From the NCBI RefSeq assembly GCF_002706745.1, contig NZ_CP017702.1, positions 2,046,001-2,110,000 on the forward strand: DNA of 64,000 nt, in the 5' to 3' direction. The notes under the pieces are model-generated. The model ran no database searches. It was not told the origin of the DNA and was given only the letters and a program-made list of their open reading frames with translations. The translations under genes were made by a program, and so were the position numbers. Positions 9,507-16,691 of the stretch are shown one piece after another (the stretch's first letter is position 1; each line of letters opens with the position of its first letter). This stretch comes from Companilactobacillus farciminis KCTC 3681 = DSM 20184 (lineage in GTDB: Bacteria > Bacillota > Bacilli > Lactobacillales > Lactobacillaceae).

Positions 9507-9519
9507 AGGTGGTAAACAT

Positions 9520-10272
9520 ATGCAAAAAGAACGACTAGAACTAATTATGAAAACTCTCCAAGAAAAACAATCCTTATCTCTTAAAGAAATCATCGATCTA
9601 ACTAATACTTCTAGGGACACTGCTCGTCGTGACATCGTCAAATTAGCTGATAATGACTTGATAGAACGAAGTTACGGTGGCATCAGCTTACCCAACACTT
9701 TTAAAAAACTCGATAACTACTTAAAACGTAATGATCAACATGTTACTGACAAACAAAAATTAGCTAAAAAAGCCGCTGTCTTTGCTAACCAAGCTAATCA
9801 AATTTATTTAGACGTTTCTACAACCGTTAGCTTTTTATCGAGATATATCACTAAAAAAGATTTGTTTGCTGTCACTAATTCCTTGGACATTGCTGACCAA
9901 TTGATTCGTTTTGCCCCTTGTAAATCACGAATCTTAGGCGGTAATTTGGACCCCGAGAAGCGTTGTGTCGTCGGAACTAAACCTTGTCTTGATATAGAAA
10001 ATTATTCATTCGACTATGCTTTTCTCAGCTGTGTTGGAATCGACGAACAAGGGGTTTATTATGCTTACGAAGATGATCTTGATTATAAGGCGAAAATTCG
10101 TAAACAATCCAAGAAAGTCGTTCTTTTGCTAGATCATAGCAAAGTAAACGTTCAACACAATTTCAAAGCTCTCAAACTAAATCAGATTGATTATATTATT
10201 ATGAATGGCGAATTACCCCAAAAGCTCGAAAATAAATTAATCAAATCTAAAACGCAGATGATTTACATTTAG
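9520..10272 (+). CDS. DeoR-family transcriptional regulator
   Basis: A 250-residue repressor-type protein. Residues 1-57 form the DeoR winged helix (MQKERLELIMKTLQ, then LTNTSRDTARRDIVKL), and residues 75-235 form the DeoRC sugar-phosphate sensor domain of the ribose-isomerase-like fold. Family members usually bind a phosphorylated sugar intermediate and repress the adjacent operon. AGGTGG precedes the ATG. Thus two regulators flank the PTS module: AraC upstream and DeoR inside. Confidence 0.92.
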   Translation: MQKERLELIMKTLQEKQSLSLKEIIDLTNTSRDTARRDIVKLADNDLIERSYGGISLPNTFKKLDNYLKRNDQHVTDKQKLAKKAAVFANQANQIYLDVSTTVSFLSRYITKKDLFAVTNSLDIADQLIRFAPCKSRILGGNLDPEKRCVVGTKPCLDIENYSFDYAFLSCVGIDEQGVYYAYEDDLDYKAKIRKQSKKVVLLLDHSKVNVQHNFKALKLNQIDYIIMNGELPQKLENKLIKSKTQMIYI

Positions 10273-10284
10273 GAGGATTCCATT

Positions 10285-10911
10285 ATGAAAAGTACAATTT
10301 TATTCGACGTTGACGGCACTTTGATTGATACTGAAAAAACGATTATCAAATCTTTCCAAAAGACACTGTCCGACACTTATGGCATTACACGTAAAGCTGA
10401 AGAACTCTTTTATGTCCTAGGGATACCTGGTACTAAAGCGGTCGAAAGATACGTGCATTCAGAAGCTGAAAGCCAGAAGTTACTAGCCGACTGGACTGAA
10501 AATGATCACGCTATGTTCCACTATTCTGAAGTTTTTAATGGCATCGAACAGGCTTTAGAACAACTACAACGACAAAATATTAAACTTGGTATTGTTACCT
10601 CAAGAACTGACGCTGAAATGCAAGTCGTGATAGACAATTTTGACATCGGCAAATACTTCGATATCTTCATCACCGCTTCCAAGACTAAATTACACAAACC
10701 CAATCCTGACCCTATCTTAAAAGCCATGGAAATTTTAAACTTATTACCTCAAGAGACTATGTATGTTGGTGATTCGATTTATGACTTTCAATGTGCCAAG
10801 AATGCTGGTATCGAATTTGGTTTAGCCAGTTGGGGTGCTAAAGAGAATCCTGAATTTGCAAAAGTTGACTATCACCTAAAAACACCGCTTGATCTTACTA
10901 GATTAGTTTAA
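10285..10911 (+). CDS. HAD-superfamily hydrolase (phosphoglycolate phosphatase / PpaX type)
   Basis: A 208-residue HAD hydrolase of subfamily I with an alpha-helical cap. Motif I is FDVDGTL with nucleophile Asp8 and acid/base Asp10; motif II is in IVTSR, motif III is the Lys of KTKLHKPNP, and motif IV is GDSIYD. It follows the DeoR gene by 12 bases with an AGGAGG site and is likely the last gene of the sugar operon. It could dephosphorylate or isomerise the imported sugar phosphate, but the family is too diverse to name a substrate. Confidence 0.88.
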   Translation: MKSTILFDVDGTLIDTEKTIIKSFQKTLSDTYGITRKAEELFYVLGIPGTKAVERYVHSEAESQKLLADWTENDHAMFHYSEVFNGIEQALEQLQRQNIKLGIVTSRTDAEMQVVIDNFDIGKYFDIFITASKTKLHKPNPDPILKAMEILNLLPQETMYVGDSIYDFQCAKNAGIEFGLASWGAKENPEFAKVDYHLKTPLDLTRLV

Positions 10912-10941
10912 AAAAAGCTGACCGTTTTGGTCAGCTTTTTT
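10911..10941. terminator. Bidirectional intrinsic terminator
   Basis: A 13-bp perfect stem (AAAAAAGCTGACC / GGTCAGCTTTTTT) with loop GTTTT lies between the convergent HAD and fumarate-reductase genes and can act on both strands. Confidence 0.92.
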
Positions 10942-12325
10942 AGTGGAGATACTTATAAACTTGTTGTCCAGCTTGTCTACCAAAGACTACTGTTTCGGCG
11001 ATTGAATTGCCACCGATTCGATTATTACCGTGTAAACCACCAGCAATTTCACCAGCCGCAAATAGTCCTTTGATAACCTTATTATCTGTATTCAATACTT
11101 GAGTCTTATCGTTGATCTTCAAGCCACCCATCGTATAGTGAACAGCTGGCGCAATATGAATAGCAAAGAATGGCCCATCAGAAATATCGCGTTCCATACC
11201 CGTTGTACGATTAAATTCTGAGTCTTGTTGAGCTTTAACCGCTTGATTCCAATTAGCGACTGTTTTTTCTAATTCATTTGCATCGACTTTAATTTCAGCA
11301 GCTAATTGCGACAAAGTTTGACCTGTTTTTACTAAGCCAACGTGATCATAAAATTCAATTGCTTTGACCCGCTTGCGAATATCGGTATCAAAGATCAAGT
11401 ATGCTCCAGTTCCACCTAAGTCGTCGATAGCTTGAGTGACATTCTTTCTAGTATCCAATTCGTTAACGAAACGAGTTCCGTTATTATTAACTAAAATAGC
11501 TCCTTCGCCACGAACAGCTTCACCAATCAAATATGCATGAGGAGTATCTTGTTGAACAGTTGGATGGACTTGAACTTGTTCCATATCGACCAATTGAGCA
11601 CCTAACTTTTGAGCTAACTTAATTCCATCCCCAGTAGCACCGGGTTGATTAGTTGTTCTCAAATTAAGCAAGTCAGAACGATATTGTGCTAAGAGATCTT
11701 TCCCAGCTCCAAAACCACCAGTTGCTAAAATCACCGCTGAAGTTTTAATCTCGATTTCACGGTCTGATTCAGCTTTGATACCAGTAACTTGACCATTGTC
11801 AGATAAAATATCAGTCACTTTAACATTATCAAACAGAGGAATTTGGTATTTTTCAACGTATTTCAACAATTCAGTAACTAGATAGCCACCAATTGGCATC
11901 AAACTGCTAGGTCGGTGAGTTCGCATAGTTTTCATTCCACCAGTGATCGTCAAATCATCGAGTTTTAACCCGTGTTGATCTAACCAATCGATTGCTAGAG
12001 CTCCATGTTCTGTGAAGAATTTCAAAAGTTCAGGATTATTTTGTTTGCCACCACCGATAAAAGTTTCATCATAGAATTCTTGAAAGCTATCAACGATGTG
12101 ATGATTCAATTGGACGAAAGTCTCAGCAGCGTTCATTCCTGAAGAAGCTCGATTAGTATTGCCACCGATTTTGTCCATTTTTTCTAAAATCACTGGCGAA
12201 AGTCCTAATTCATAAGCTTGAATGGCACTCGTCAAACCTGCCCCACCGGAACCTACGATTACAACATCGTAGTGATCTTTTAGTTCGTCAATCTTATTAG
12301 GTTTAAAAATAAATTTATTCGCCAT
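10940..12325 (-). CDS. FAD-dependent fumarate reductase (soluble flavoprotein)
   Basis: A 461-residue flavoprotein of the fumarate reductase/succinate dehydrogenase family. The dinucleotide motif VGSGGAGL is at residues 24-31, GGNTNRASSGMNA (flavin contact) follows, and the C-terminal GLFAAGEIAGGLHGNNRIGG motif with conserved HGNNR closes the FAD site. There is no signal peptide or heme motif, so it is the soluble type. The start is the ATG at 12325 with GAGGAG upstream; it overlaps the end of fumC by 11 bases. With fumarase it would form the malate-fumarate-succinate branch used as an electron sink in lactobacilli. Confidence 0.9.
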   Translation of the reverse strand: MANKFIFKPNKIDELKDHYDVVIVGSGGAGLTSAIQAYELGLSPVILEKMDKIGGNTNRASSGMNAAETFVQLNHHIVDSFQEFYDETFIGGGKQNNPELLKFFTEHGALAIDWLDQHGLKLDDLTITGGMKTMRTHRPSSLMPIGGYLVTELLKYVEKYQIPLFDNVKVTDILSDNGQVTGIKAESDREIEIKTSAVILATGGFGAGKDLLAQYRSDLLNLRTTNQPGATGDGIKLAQKLGAQLVDMEQVQVHPTVQQDTPHAYLIGEAVRGEGAILVNNNGTRFVNELDTRKNVTQAIDDLGGTGAYLIFDTDIRKRVKAIEFYDHVGLVKTGQTLSQLAAEIKVDANELEKTVANWNQAVKAQQDSEFNRTTGMERDISDGPFFAIHIAPAVHYTMGGLKINDKTQVLNTDNKVIKGLFAAGEIAGGLHGNNRIGGNSIAETVVFGRQAGQQVYKYLH

Positions 12326-13712
12326 CTTTTTTCTCCTCAATATTTGTCATATCAATTGGCACGACCCACTGATCGAATTGTTCTGCGGTAACTAATTTAG
12401 ACTTAATAGCAGCTTCTCGTAAAGTCGTTCCTTCTCTTTGAGCTAGTTGGGCAATTTCAGCACTGTGGTGATAACCAATGTGTGGCGACAAAGCCGTAAC
12501 TGTCATCAATGATTGGTCGACTAATTCTTCCATGCGAGTTTCATTGACTGTCAGACCAGCAATCATTTTATCTGCAAAACCAGTCATCGTTCCAGTCAAC
12601 AAATCAGCTGATTCTAAGAAGGTACTGATCAAAACTGGCTTATAAACATTCATTTCAAAGTTACCTTGACTAGCAGCTAAATCAATTGTGACATCATTTC
12701 CCATAACTTTGACTGCCGCCATCGTAATAGCTTCAGCTTGGGTAGGGTTGACCTTTCCTGGCATGATTGAAGAGCCTGGTTCATTAGCCGGAATATTCAA
12801 TTCGCCGTAACCAGAACGTGGACCACTGGCCAAAAATCTGACATCATTAGCAATCTTCAATAGATCACTTGCCAAAGTTTTGATTGCCCCGTGAACGACG
12901 TTTAAACCAGAATGTGCAGCCAAACCGAAGAATTTATTCGTATCAGCAGTAAATTCAAAATCGTAAACTATACTCATTTGTTCGGCAATCTTCTCGGCAA
13001 AACCGGGAGCAGCATTCAAACCAGTTCCCACAGCTGTCCCACCCATTGCCAATTCGCCAAGGGTCTTTTTGAGTGTTTGTAAATAATCCAAATCGTGTTG
13101 TAACATCGACACCCAACCACTAACTTCTTGTCCAAAAGTCAAAGGCGTAGCATCTTGTAAATGTGTTCGACCAATCTTGACTACGTGCCAATACTTAGCT
13201 TGCTTCTTTTGCAATTCTTCAATCAAATGTTTCAAAGAATCAATTAACTTTTCAACTGCCATAGCTGCCGTAATATTCATTGCTGTAGGAAAAATATCAT
13301 TGGAACTTTGTCCATGGTTAACATCATCGTTGGGCAAAATTTCTAATTGAGGATTGATATTTTGAGCAACATGACTAACGACTTCATTCACGTTCATGTT
13401 CGTCTGCGTACCAGAACCTGTTTGATAAACCACTAATGGAAAGTCCTTGCGTAAATTACTATCATCGAGTTTCAATAGTTGATCAATTGCAGCAACAATC
13501 AAATCAGCTTTGTCCCCAGCAATCGCACCAACTTCTTTATTGGCAACAGCTGCTGCTTTTTTTATCTGCAATAATGCTTTAATAATTTCTAACGGCATCT
13601 TACTTCCCGTGGAAAAGTTATTGCAACTACGTTGTGTTTGAGCTCCCCAGAGTGCACTTTTTGGAATCTTAACTGCTCCTAAAGTATCTTCTTCAATTCG
13701 ATATTCTGACAT
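12315..13712 (-). CDS. fumC: Fumarate hydratase, class II
   Basis: A 465-residue class II fumarase interconverting malate and fumarate. SGTQTNMNVNEV is at residues 100-111, GRTHLQDATP at 181-190, and the fumarase/aspartase signature GSSIMPGKVNP at 313-323. The QDATP and SSNDIFPTAMN segments fit fumarase better than aspartate ammonia-lyase. It is the promoter-proximal gene of a two-gene operon with the flavoprotein, the next gene starting inside its end. Confidence 0.95.
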   Translation of the reverse strand: MSEYRIEEDTLGAVKIPKSALWGAQTQRSCNNFSTGSKMPLEIIKALLQIKKAAAVANKEVGAIAGDKADLIVAAIDQLLKLDDSNLRKDFPLVVYQTGSGTQTNMNVNEVVSHVAQNINPQLEILPNDDVNHGQSSNDIFPTAMNITAAMAVEKLIDSLKHLIEELQKKQAKYWHVVKIGRTHLQDATPLTFGQEVSGWVSMLQHDLDYLQTLKKTLGELAMGGTAVGTGLNAAPGFAEKIAEQMSIVYDFEFTADTNKFFGLAAHSGLNVVHGAIKTLASDLLKIANDVRFLASGPRSGYGELNIPANEPGSSIMPGKVNPTQAEAITMAAVKVMGNDVTIDLAASQGNFEMNVYKPVLISTFLESADLLTGTMTGFADKMIAGLTVNETRMEELVDQSLMTVTALSPHIGYHHSAEIAQLAQREGTTLREAAIKSKLVTAEQFDQWVVPIDMTNIEEKKDGE

Positions 13713-13742
13713 CTTTTTCCTCCAAGCAAAATTGTTACTCTA

Positions 13743-13771
13743 ATTATAACGAAAAGATGCTCTTAAACAAA
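13743..13771 (-). promoter_or_regulatory. Promoter of the fumC-fumarate reductase operon
   Basis: On the minus strand a perfect TATAAT (13748-13743) lies 31 bases before the fumC start, with a weak TTTGTT at the -35 distance. It overlaps the tail of the preceding terminator. No cre site is seen here. Confidence 0.55.
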
Positions 13772-13822
13772 TAACTCGCAAAAACGCACTGATCACAGCT
13801 GCATTTTTGCGAGTTAATTTTT
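13772..13822. terminator. Terminator after the C4-dicarboxylate carrier gene
   Basis: A 13-bp perfect stem TAACTCGCAAAAA / TTTTTGCGAGTTA with a 19-base loop. On the minus strand it is followed by TTTGTTT and lies directly behind the carrier gene. Confidence 0.8.
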
Positions 13823-15352
13823 TTACAATAAAACACCGACACTTAAGAATACTAAAATCAAAACAACTATCATAATCAGCAATTTCGTAACGAATTTGAT
13901 CCACTTATCGAAACCAACTTTAACCATTGATAACGATACTAAAATCAATCCTGTTGGCGCAATCAAACCAATCAAACCTTGTCCCCAGTTATAAGCATTG
14001 ATGATCAAAGCACGATCAATTCCCACAACATCGGCTAAAGGAGCCATGATTGGCATAGAAAGTACTGCCAAACCTGAAGATGATTGAATAAAGAACCCTA
14101 AAACGATATAAACAAAGAACAAAACGCAGATGAATAAGACGCTGTTCATGCCACTAATCTTGTTGCTGAAGTAATTCATGATCGTATCGCTGACATAACT
14201 GTTTTCCATAACGATACCAACAGATCTTGCTAAACCAACTGTCAGAGCAACTCCTAATAAGTCTCCGGCTCCGGAAACGAAACTATCGACGAACTTGGAC
14301 TCTTTGAGACCAGCTGTAAAAATCAGCAAGTAAGTTACGGCTAGGAAAACAACCGCAATTTCGGTGAAGTACCAGCCTAACTGTTGAACACCATAAATCA
14401 TCACGACGAATCCTAAAGCAAAAATAATCAATGACAATTTCTGACGAGCTGTGAAGTCACTCTTTTCGGATAAGTCTAAATCGCCTAAGAAACGATCTTT
14501 ATCTTCTTGAGCTTGATCAGCAACTAATGATTTCGATGGATCTTTTCTAACTTTTTCAGCGTATCTAATTGTGTAAATAATCGAGATACCAATTGCACAA
14601 ACCCACATCAAGGCTCTCATTGGCAAGCCATCCGTGAAGTTGATCCCGGCAGCATTAGAAGCAATAACGGTTGAGAACGGATTAATCGTCGAACTCATCG
14701 AACCAATTGCCGTACCTAAGTAAACTGCCGCTACTGCCGTTAAGGTATCGTACCCCGCCAGTAAGAAAATTGGAATCAAAATAGGATAAAAGGCAATCGT
14801 TTCTTCGGCCATACCAAAGGTCGTTCCACCTAGACCAATCAAGGAAGTAACGATTACGATCAACCACTTTTGTTTTCCTTTTAGTTTTTCAGAAAGTCGC
14901 ATCATCCCTGAATCCATTGCTCCAGTGGCATTGACGACTCCGATAACCCCACCAAGAATCAAGACGAAGACAATGATATCAACACTGTCAACGATACCTT
15001 GTACTTGCGAGGTTAAGAATTGATTAATAGTTCCAAAGACCCCACGCTTAGGTTTCTTAATTTGATGGTAAGTATTTGGAATTGCTGCCGGACGATAGAT
15101 CGTACCGTCCTTGAATTTGGAAACATTGATCTTAATCTTATAATTATCCAATGTTTTCTGTGTTGCCGGCTTCTTGATTGTCTTCCCTGAAGCCTCAGTA
15201 ATAACAAACTTGTCCAAGCCTGAATTATATTCCAACGTGCTGTACTTTCCCGAAGGAATAAAGAATGTCAGAGCTTGAACTAAAATTAGAACAATAACGA
15301 TAACAGTATACGCAGACGGAAAACTATGTTTTTTCTTCTTCGCACCAGCCAT
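13823..15352 (-). CDS. YfcC/DcuC-type C4-dicarboxylate or amino-acid carrier
   Basis: A 509-residue integral membrane carrier of the DcuC/YfcC family. A basic N-terminus (MAGAKKKKH) precedes the first membrane helix; an outward loop of about 70 residues follows, then some 11 hydrophobic segments with TTFGMAEETIAFY and FIQSSSGLAVLSMP typical of the family. Homologues have been linked to C4-dicarboxylate exchange or to basic amino-acid uptake. Next to fumarase and fumarate reductase, transport of malate, fumarate or succinate is the simplest reading but remains inference. It has its own promoter with a cre site and its own terminator. Confidence 0.85.
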   Translation of the reverse strand: MAGAKKKKHSFPSAYTVIVIVLILVQALTFFIPSGKYSTLEYNSGLDKFVITEASGKTIKKPATQKTLDNYKIKINVSKFKDGTIYRPAAIPNTYHQIKKPKRGVFGTINQFLTSQVQGIVDSVDIIVFVLILGGVIGVVNATGAMDSGMMRLSEKLKGKQKWLIVIVTSLIGLGGTTFGMAEETIAFYPILIPIFLLAGYDTLTAVAAVYLGTAIGSMSSTINPFSTVIASNAAGINFTDGLPMRALMWVCAIGISIIYTIRYAEKVRKDPSKSLVADQAQEDKDRFLGDLDLSEKSDFTARQKLSLIIFALGFVVMIYGVQQLGWYFTEIAVVFLAVTYLLIFTAGLKESKFVDSFVSGAGDLLGVALTVGLARSVGIVMENSYVSDTIMNYFSNKISGMNSVLFICVLFFVYIVLGFFIQSSSGLAVLSMPIMAPLADVVGIDRALIINAYNWGQGLIGLIAPTGLILVSLSMVKVGFDKWIKFVTKLLIMIVVLILVFLSVGVLL

Positions 15353-15396
15353 GATATGTCCCCTCTTTCCCCATATTATTAATTACACACAAGTTA

Positions 15397-15424
15397 ATTA
15401 TATCAGAGAAAGAAAACGTTTTCA
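15397..15424 (-). promoter_or_regulatory. Promoter with overlapping perfect cre site of the carrier gene
   Basis: On the minus strand TGATATAAT is an extended -10 (box at 15402-15397), 45 bases before the start codon. TGAAAACGTTTTCT (15424-15411) fits the cre consensus at all 14 positions and covers the -35 region, the expected geometry for CcpA repression. Confidence 0.85.
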
Positions 15425-15437
15425 TTTAGATTGTTAA

Positions 15438-15551
15438 TTATTTCACAGGTTTCTTTTTGCTATCTTTAATAGCTCTTAGAGCTCTTTTTCTAGTCTTTAA
15501 ATTAGGACTTTTTAAATTGCGATAAGCCGTTGCTACATTCATTTTTTCCAT
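15438..15551 (-). CDS. 37-residue basic protein downstream of rpsN paralogue
   Basis: A short frame encoding MEKMNVATAYRNLKSPNLKT followed by a Lys/Arg-rich tail ending KKKPVK. TAAGGAG seven bases upstream overlaps the stop codon of the S14 gene, so the two are translationally coupled. A similar small protein is, to my recollection, annotated in lactobacilli as a putative metal homeostasis protein; the operon with a zinc-free S14 and a shared operator is consistent with that. Function is unknown; it has no Cys or His of its own. Confidence 0.75.
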   Translation of the reverse strand: MEKMNVATAYRNLKSPNLKTRKRALRAIKDSKKKPVK

Positions 15552-15560
15552 AATAACTCC

Positions 15561-15830
15561 TTACCAACTAGCCTTCTTTACACCAGGAATTTGACCGGCG
15601 TGAGCTAGTTTTCTAAAGTTCAAACGGGACATCCCAAATTTGCGCATATAAGCGTGGGGACGACCGTCAATTGCATCACGATTCTTCAAACGAACCGGAC
15701 TAGAATTACGAGGCAACTTGGATAAACCAATGTAATCACCCTTTGCCTTTAATTCTTGTCGTACTGCTGCATATCTTTCGATTAATTCTTGTTGCTTTTG
15801 ATTTTTAATGATTTTTGATTTTTTAGCCAT
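15561..15830 (-). CDS. rpsN: 30S ribosomal protein S14, zinc-independent paralogue
   Basis: An 89-residue S14 of the C-minus type: it has the C-terminal [23 protein letters not shown] region of S14 (W at the end) but no CxxC zinc ribbon. The zinc-binding 61-residue S14 is encoded at 47744-47929. In Bacillus and relatives the zinc-free copy is derepressed by Zur in zinc shortage and replaces the zinc form, freeing metal. Here the gene has its own promoter with a palindrome over the transcription start, as expected for such control. GGGAG precedes the ATG. Confidence 0.95.
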   Translation of the reverse strand: MAKKSKIIKNQKQQELIERYAAVRQELKAKGDYIGLSKLPRNSSPVRLKNRDAIDGRPHAYMRKFGMSRLNFRKLAHAGQIPGVKKASW

Positions 15831-15843
15831 TTAATTCTCCCTA

Positions 15844-15893
15844 AATAGTAATTTTTACTATTACGATAATACTCTTTTAATTTTCAGAGTCAA
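15844..15893 (-). promoter_or_regulatory. Promoter and palindromic operator of the S14 paralogue
   Basis: On the minus strand TTGACT (15893-15888), a 16-base spacer and TATTAT (15871-15866) form a good sigma-A promoter. A perfect palindrome AATAGTAATTTTTACTATT (15862-15844) covers the expected start site near 15859. A repressor bound there would block initiation. Zur or another metal-sensing repressor is the natural candidate from the gene content, but the motif itself does not prove it. Confidence 0.75.
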
Positions 15894-15919
15894 CAATTTT
15901 AATTTCTTAAAGAAAATAG

Positions 15920-15977
15920 TTGACATTTGTTTCGGTACCGAACTATACTGGTTTCTGCAATAAAGTTCGGTACCGAA
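15920..15977 (+). promoter_or_regulatory. Promoter with twin palindromic operators of the MarR-ABC operon
   Basis: TTGACA (15920-15925), an 18-base spacer and TATACT (15944-15949) form the promoter. The palindrome TTCGGTACCGAA fills the spacer (15931-15942) and recurs at 15966-15977, just past the expected transcription start. The flanks make the two copies inverted repeats of each other: TGTTTCGGTACCGAAC and GTTCGGTACCGAAACA. Centres are 35 bp apart. This fits autorepression by the MarR protein encoded next. Confidence 0.85.
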
Positions 15978-16006
15978 ACAATTTAATAGAAATGAGGATT
16001 TTAATT

Positions 16007-16672
16007 ATGAGTAACTTAACAGATGATTTAATGAAACAATTACGCTTTATCAGTGAGGCCGCTAACTTCTACATGAGCCAAAAGAAGCAAAAACTTACGG
16101 GACAACAACGAGTTTTGGCTGTCTTGAAATTAGGCGACGGTCTCACGCAAAATTATTTACGTGAAATTTTGGACTTGAGTCCGAGTTCAATCGCTGAATT
16201 GATGAAAAAAATGGAAAACAACGGCGATATCATTCGTAAAGAAGATGAACACGACAAGCGCAGTAAACTGATCTACTTAACCGATGCTGGTCGTCAAAAA
16301 GCCGAAGACAATGCTTCTCTCAAAAATGAAAATTACAGTGAAGCCTTTCTAGCTGGTTTAAACGACGAAGAAAAAGTCGACTTCAGTGACTATCTCAAAA
16401 AGATTTCTGAGGGTTGGGACGATGATTTCAAACAAAATTCTGAAAAATTCATCGATCCAACTGACCGCTACCAAGCCATGCTTAACATGCGTGAACAAAT
16501 GATGGATATGCGTGACAAAATGACACCCGAGGATATCGAACACATGCGTCATGAAATGCGTGAACATATGCGCCACTCACCTTTTAATCACTGCATGCCA
16601 CAAGGTCCCCACGGACACCACGGTCGTCGCCCAGATTTTCGTCAAGATTTCTGGAACGGTTTTAGATATTAA
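16007..16672 (+). CDS. MarR-family regulator with His/Met-rich tail
   Basis: A 221-residue regulator. Residues 20-105 hold the winged helix: recognition segment LSPSSIAELMKKMENNGDI and wing KEDEHDKRSKLIYLTDAGR. The last 65 residues are unusual for the family: repeated Met and His (MREQMMDMRDKM, then HMRHEMREHMRH) and a PHGHHGRR tail, which may bind metal or form a coiled coil. The start is the ATG at 16007 with TGAGGA eight bases upstream; longer frames reach back into the promoter. It heads an operon with an ABC exporter, and the twin operators in its promoter are its likely binding sites. Confidence 0.9.
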   Translation: MSNLTDDLMKQLRFISEAANFYMSQKKQKLTGQQRVLAVLKLGDGLTQNYLREILDLSPSSIAELMKKMENNGDIIRKEDEHDKRSKLIYLTDAGRQKAEDNASLKNENYSEAFLAGLNDEEKVDFSDYLKKISEGWDDDFKQNSEKFIDPTDRYQAMLNMREQMMDMRDKMTPEDIEHMRHEMREHMRHSPFNHCMPQGPHGHHGRRPDFRQDFWNGFRY

Positions 16673-16691
16673 TTAGAACGAGGAAATGTTT

